NCBI GenBank assembly: GCA_001414485.1
Contig: LLEY01000037.1
Coordinates: 248,001 to 312,000, forward strand
Direction of reading: 5' to 3'
Source of the DNA: Calycina herbarum
Lineage: Eukaryota > Ascomycota > Leotiomycetes > Helotiales > Pezizellaceae
DNA: 64,000 nucleotides
A program made the position numbers and the translations under genes. Shown here piece after piece: positions 59,664-64,000 of this stretch. Under the pieces are notes generated by a model. It had not been told where the DNA came from, did not search any database, and saw only the letters and a program-made list of their open reading frames with translations. Every line of letters begins with the position of its first letter. The first letter of the stretch is position 1.

Positions 59664-60919
59664 TTACCACTCAGTACTCACCCCGGCAGCGGCATCCAAA
59701 TCATCAGCATTAATCAAATCCACCCCCTCATCCCTCAATTGTCTCCACTAAACACCCCAAAATCAGCAATTATCCCCTAATCAACAATCACAACTCAAAG
59801 AAAAAGAACTTACAATCCCATTCCTAGTCTTAATAGGCCAACCCGGTTGATCCCAATACCTTAGCAAAATCCCCTTCTCCTTCGCAACCTTAACCTGACC
59901 CCTCAAGACCTCCAGCATGGTATCATTCAACCCCGTAGTCCCGGCGACAGTTCCAAAGATAGATTTGTAACTCGCCGAAGCAATGGGAGAAACTAGAGAT
60001 GTGATGTTGGAGAATGTGGTGTTAAGAGTGGCGATTGGACCGTCCCAGAAGTAGTCTCGGGAGAGAATTGGTTGCACGAGGTTTAGGGGTGTGTTTCCGG
60101 TACCTATGACGGTTACAGCCCCCTTTGTGAAGGTCGTTCCGTTTGTGGAGGTTAGGAAACCTGCTTTGCGTCTGTGTGGGTGGTTAACCGGGTTAGGTTT
60201 GAGAACGCAACTATTTTTGGGGGTACTTACAGAGGTTCTAAAGCCTTAATGACGACGGGCCATGTACTAGCTCCGTCGGTCTTTAAATCTACGAAGAGAT
60301 AAAGGGTTTGTCCGGCATCAGTATCAAAGACACCGTTGTGAGTGGGGGCTGGTAGGAATTTTGAGTCCGGATTTTGCTTTTTCAAAACATCGAGTATTGG
60401 GTTGATGTAGAGGGTTTCGAAGGTACGTTCGTTGGTGAGAGCTCCTTGTTCGTGACCAACATGGAGAGTCCCGTTGTAGAGCCAGACATCGGCTTCGATT
60501 GAAATTACTCCCTGAGAAAGAGCGGAGTAAAATGGGATGTCTCTCCAGTCTGAAAAATTGGTTAGAAACTCGACTAATAATAAGTGGGAAAATGGAGAAA
60601 TGGATCCGAGAAGTGGCAAATTTCTCATGTAATGATGACCCCAACCAAAATTGACAATGATTGAAAGGCAAAAATGATGATCGCTTACAATCATTATGAG
60701 AATGAATTGATTTCTGCTTTTAAGTCAGCTATATGTATCAGGCCAGCACTTTAAAGAGAAGCATACCGGAACAATTCCCTGAGTTAAGCTGGTAGGATAA
60801 GTATACAAAGGCGCTTGATGAGCCTTATTTAAGATATCTTGTAGTGCCGGATCCAAATCCAAAGCCTCAACACCACTAACGCCTAAAAGAGCAGACGCCA
60901 AAAGTAAACACGAAATCAT
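59664..60919 (-). CDS. AIM6: AIM6-like PLC/GDPD-type phosphodiesterase, secreted
   Basis: Minus-strand exons: 60767-60919, 60689-60713, 60231-60549, 59814-60171, 59664-59747; all phases agree and give 312 aa. The start at 60919 opens a signal peptide (MISCLLLASALLGVSGVEA). The 25-nt exon 2 encodes KSIHSHND and completes the motif HSHNDYWR (residues 55-62), which carries the first active-site His. ISIEADVWL (76-83) supplies the Glu and Asp metal ligands, and HVGHE follows. YLFVDLKTDG (about 138-147) and LLRYWDQPGWP complete the barrel. The family matches altered inheritance of mitochondria protein 6, whose substrate is not established. Skipping the micro-exon would remove the active site. Introns are 53, 139, 59 and 66 bp. 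Confidence 0.88.
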
Positions 60920-62038
60920 GATGAAGAGGAGGCCGTTCAACAAGGAAGGGTTAAGAGGTACCAAGAAAAAGAAAGAGAGAATAATGAAAGTACTTATACC
61001 AAGTGACAGGAGATTGTGTAAGAACCCGTGGCACAATAGGCTCTCTGAATTTGGCAAGCCGGAAATCACGGATGCATTGCGATGTTGATGTGATTGATGT
61101 GATCCAGTTTTCGACTGGGAGTGACGTTGCACTGCTTTAGGAATTGCGGGGTTCTTCTGACTTTGAAAGCCAATCCTGGAAGCACGTGGCAAGCTAAACT
61201 TGCAGAAAATAGGAAATGAGGAAAGAGGTCTGGTTGAACGTGTTCTGAAAGCTCATTATCAGAAGTCAATAGAAGTAATTCATGAATGGGGTTCATCAAA
61301 ATTTTGAATTGACCTTGCTCCGTGAGGTAGATTGCGACCCCAATCCTAACCCCAAAATCAATCTTAAACAGCATCAAAAAAGATCCCATTAGAGCAATAA
61401 TTAAATGCAACAAATATCAACCAGTAGACGAAGCCAATAACTTGAGGTTTCCAGCACCAAGAATCCCAGACGGAGACAAAATGAATGATGAGAGACGATC
61501 GGCGAGAAGGAAGTGCATGAGAATTGGCAATCGAAATTGTATAAATTTTGGCAGAGACATATAAAAAAGAGTTTGCGTTGGGCTTTTACAAGCTCCCCTC
61601 ACTCGAGAGGGCTATATACGGAGTACAGCTACAGTTCAAAGGTCTGTCTTTACTTGGAGATTGAGTCGCAAAGGGTCAGAGTCGAGAAGTTCCTTCGGCG
61701 CAAGACTGTAGGACAGCTCACTTGAGGATCCCTCTTGCGTCTTTCATAGGCAAAAATCCGATCACTGCTTGGAAAATCCGGTTCGCAAAATGATTGGAGA
61801 GAAAGGAATTAAGGTTGGGTTGATGAAGCTTTCAAGTGAATTGGTGAAACCAGAGTCTTGCTCGCTTGGCGTCGATTTCGGTCCAAGCATCAAAACACCA
61901 TCGCGTACCTATCCTAGACGCGTCGAGGCCCCAACTTTTATTTCAACCCCTCCAACTCCAACATCCCTAGCAACATTTTTCGGTATGCGATACGAACTTT
62001 AATACACCATCCCTCCGAGTAATTGAAATACCAATGAA
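60920..62038. other. Divergent intergenic region upstream of two genes
   Basis: It holds the promoters of the AIM6-like gene (leftward) and the 584-aa protein gene (rightward). Small ORFs on both strands (for example 61066-61413 minus, 61769-62002 plus) lack features I recognise. If a start upstream of 60919 were used, the AIM6-like frame would extend to 61192, but then the signal peptide would be internal. Confidence 0.5.
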
Positions 62039-63793
62039 ATGCCGAGACCAAAGAGAACGAAGGTCCAGCCCTCTGCTGTGCGCAGCAAAGGCCCAGTCCA
62101 CGCCACCGCGAAGCAGACTGAGTCGCATGCGCGCAAGGCGGATTTCGACGATTTATATGATGTTAGCGACCCGGAAGACAGAATAACTACCAATGTGCGA
62201 AGCGCTGGAAAGGGCAATGGTGGAGGGAAAGTTGCTGCGACACCGCAACCACGCGCAAAGAAGTTCGACGCGACACCCGCACAGGAGATGGAGCTGGGGG
62301 CAGATGATGGAGAAGATATGGACCTAGACCTTGGATCGAGCTCGGAAATTGAAGTTGGAAGAAGGGAGAGGAATACACCGGCTGTGGAGAATTCGTCACT
62401 TGCGCTTGGAAACTTTCGAAGACGGCCGCGCGAACCAAGTCTTCTGGGACGTCGAACCGATAGAGCACGATCGAGTAGTGTTGAGTCAGATATGGCCGAC
62501 GATAATGGTCTTACGAGTGTCGGAAAGATCAATACACCAGCTACGGCATTTGGAGGAAGAACCAGACAACCAAGTGTATCTGGAAGGATAACCACTGTGG
62601 GTGGGATGGGAGGAGGTACACCAGCACGAATTGGATCAGCTATGAAGATTGGGAATTTCAGACGGAGGGCAAGAGAACCGAGTTTGCTTGGGACAGCTCA
62701 GAAAGAACGACAGCCACGACCGGATTATGACGATGATGATCAGGATGAGGAGGATGATTTCAACCCAGAAGACGAGTCTACACCTCTGAATTTATCCAAA
62801 ACGAGAACGATGAGCTCATCCGGTGCATCGGGCTCAAATTCACGGAAACGAAAGTTGGCAGATGTTCAAATACCACAGTCCCAATCAAGTCCAACTCGAC
62901 GGTCGCTTGAAGTTAGGCAGGACGACGAAACTATTCCAGCCACGGCATCTGTGAACGACGAGGAGGAGAATGAAGAAGATGAGGAAGACAACGAAGATGA
63001 ACTCCCTGAGCTAGATGACGACCATCCAATGCCCTCAATCGAAGCCCGACCCATAACCCCAGAACCCATGAGCGAGACCATGGCACCACCTCTAAGCAGC
63101 AGTTCACCCTCTAGTCCAGAGCTCCCAGATCCCGCGAATTTACCTCTATTCCGTGGACGACGACCTTTACGAGGCAAAACCCCACCACCCCGAAAACAAG
63201 ATTCCCCAATATCCTCTCCGCCTTCTCTCACCCATTCACCAAATCGACCATATATCACAGCAGCCAAAACTAAGGCCAAACCCAAACCTAAAAAGGCACC
63301 TCCACCACCCGCCACCTACTCCACTGCCCAACTACAAGCTCTCCTCCCCAGAAGAAGACGCCAAACAGTCCGCGACCCCTTCGACATCCCCAGTTCAGAA
63401 GACGAAATCGACGCCTCAGGCCTAGCCTCAGACGACGACGAACTCTCCCATCTCAATGCCCGCTCACGTCGCCAAAGAAGCGTTATTTCACGGACGCCCG
63501 CACCAACCCGAAAACCGGCCAAAGAAAAGGCAGCTCCCAAAGCAAAAGCCAAACGCACATATGGAGCTCGCGCAAATCCAATATCTGATAAGGAGAATGA
63601 GGAGGCGGATGTGGATGATAGTTTAGGACCGATACCTGATGCGGAGGATAGTCCGGAGAATAGTCAGGAGATGGAGGCGAGGATTGGGAAGGAGTTGAAG
63701 AAGGCTGCGAGGAAGTTTCAGGAGGTTGATAAGTGGGAGTTGGAGTTTGAGGATGCTAGTGGTGGGAGTAGTTCGCCGAAGGATGCTAGGTGA
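62039..63793 (+). CDS. Acidic low-complexity protein, probably nuclear, 584 aa
   Basis: A single exon. The protein is mostly disordered: basic N-terminus (MPRPKRTKV), acidic runs (DDDDQDEEDD at about 231-240, EEENEEDEEDNEDELPELDD at about 310-330), Ser/Pro stretches and several basic nuclear-localisation-like patches (KAKPKPKK, LLPRRRRQTVRDPF at about 435-450). The motif GNFRRR(P/A)REPSLLG occurs twice (124-137, 205-218), with a weaker GGRTRQPSVSG between. Near the C-terminus, TYGARANPISDKENEE precedes a predicted helix (GKELKKAARKFQEVDKWELEFE). Codon use and composition are normal for the region. It may be a chromatin, replication or kinetochore-associated factor, but I recognise no family. 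Confidence 0.85.
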   Translation: MPRPKRTKVQPSAVRSKGPVHATAKQTESHARKADFDDLYDVSDPEDRITTNVRSAGKGNGGGKVAATPQPRAKKFDATPAQEMELGADDGEDMDLDLGSSSEIEVGRRERNTPAVENSSLALGNFRRRPREPSLLGRRTDRARSSSVESDMADDNGLTSVGKINTPATAFGGRTRQPSVSGRITTVGGMGGGTPARIGSAMKIGNFRRRAREPSLLGTAQKERQPRPDYDDDDQDEEDDFNPEDESTPLNLSKTRTMSSSGASGSNSRKRKLADVQIPQSQSSPTRRSLEVRQDDETIPATASVNDEEENEEDEEDNEDELPELDDDHPMPSIEARPITPEPMSETMAPPLSSSSPSSPELPDPANLPLFRGRRPLRGKTPPPRKQDSPISSPPSLTHSPNRPYITAAKTKAKPKPKKAPPPPATYSTAQLQALLPRRRRQTVRDPFDIPSSEDEIDASGLASDDDELSHLNARSRRQRSVISRTPAPTRKPAKEKAAPKAKAKRTYGARANPISDKENEEADVDDSLGPIPDAEDSPENSQEMEARIGKELKKAARKFQEVDKWELEFEDASGGSSSPKDAR

Positions 63794-64000
63794 CGAATGG
63801 TCTGGTTTTATTGCTGGGCGGAAGAGTCGTTGAAGGCATAGGGTGGAGTTATTATTGCAGTGTGTATGGAGTACTCGCTTGGGTTTTGCTGGATATCTGG
63901 GGAGTTGAGTATTGAGCATCAATTTTTCCGTGCATTCAATGATGGATAGGGTGGGACGAGAAGCATGGCTGGCTTTTTTTGACGTAGCGTTTGAGTAAAC

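Noticed and set aside
61066..61413. 115-codon minus-strand ORF upstream of the AIM6-like gene
   Set aside because: Low-complexity, no domain, located in the promoter interval; probably chance.

Overview
The window is nuclear DNA of a filamentous ascomycete. The evidence is short GT-AG introns of about 50-150 bp with CTAAC/CTAAT-like branch sites, a CFEM-domain gene, a DUF6594-type gene, and fungal Gypsy, Copia, Tad-like LINE, pogo/Fot1 and Tc1/mariner elements. A repeat-induced point mutation (RIP) signature covers the first 46 kb. I lean towards Leotiomycetes, but that is inference. The window has two parts: an AT-rich, gene-free repeat block (1 to about 46,040) and a normal-composition gene region (about 46,040 to 64,000). 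The switch is abrupt.

Repeat block. CA/TG dinucleotides are almost absent and CG is retained, as CpA-directed RIP predicts. ATG codons are lost with them. Matching LTR pairs and target-site duplications (TSDs) show insertions inside insertions. The outermost layer is a degenerate Gypsy (B), split at TAAAA. Into it went a minus-strand Gypsy (A, 10614-44568, 463-bp LTRs). A itself carries a solo LTR (11097-11535, TSD CCTAG), a pogo/Fot1 element (12467-14327, TA), a minus-strand Copia (14918-39105, 171-bp LTRs, TSD CTATC) and a nearly unmutated 183-bp solo LTR (42178-42360, TSD ATAAG). The Copia carries a 593-bp TRIM-like element (17961-18553, TSD CTAGG), a 5'-truncated LINE (18657-28496, 15-bp TSD) and a Gypsy (29410-36733, TSD CCTTC). 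The LINE in turn carries another Gypsy (20606-27327). Left of this nest are a minus-strand Gypsy 5' part (1-2418), a second pogo (3566-5379) inside an older pogo remnant, a Gypsy 3' part (5473-6972) and inverted Gypsy-B remnants.

Gene region, left to right: a Tc1/mariner element with intact 36-bp inverted repeats and a stop-ridden transposase (46322-47656); a possible disrupted gene (47660-48290); a small ORF (48624-48899); a broken DUF6594-type membrane protein gene (49141-50595); CCT8, chaperonin CCT subunit theta (minus, five segments... four exons); an HMG-box gene resembling the INO80 subunit Nhp10 (plus), which shares a 348-bp divergent promoter with CCT8; a CFEM/transmembrane cell-surface protein gene (plus); an AIM6-like PLC/GDPD-type phosphodiesterase gene (minus) with a 25-nt micro-exon; and a single-exon gene for a 584-aa acidic, low-complexity, probably nuclear protein (plus). 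Intergenic spaces are 0.2-2 kb. I saw no rRNA, tRNA or CRISPR array. The genes are ordinary housekeeping and surface functions and do not form a metabolic cluster. The most informative feature of the window is the nested, RIP-dated repeat stack and the non-autonomous elements in it.
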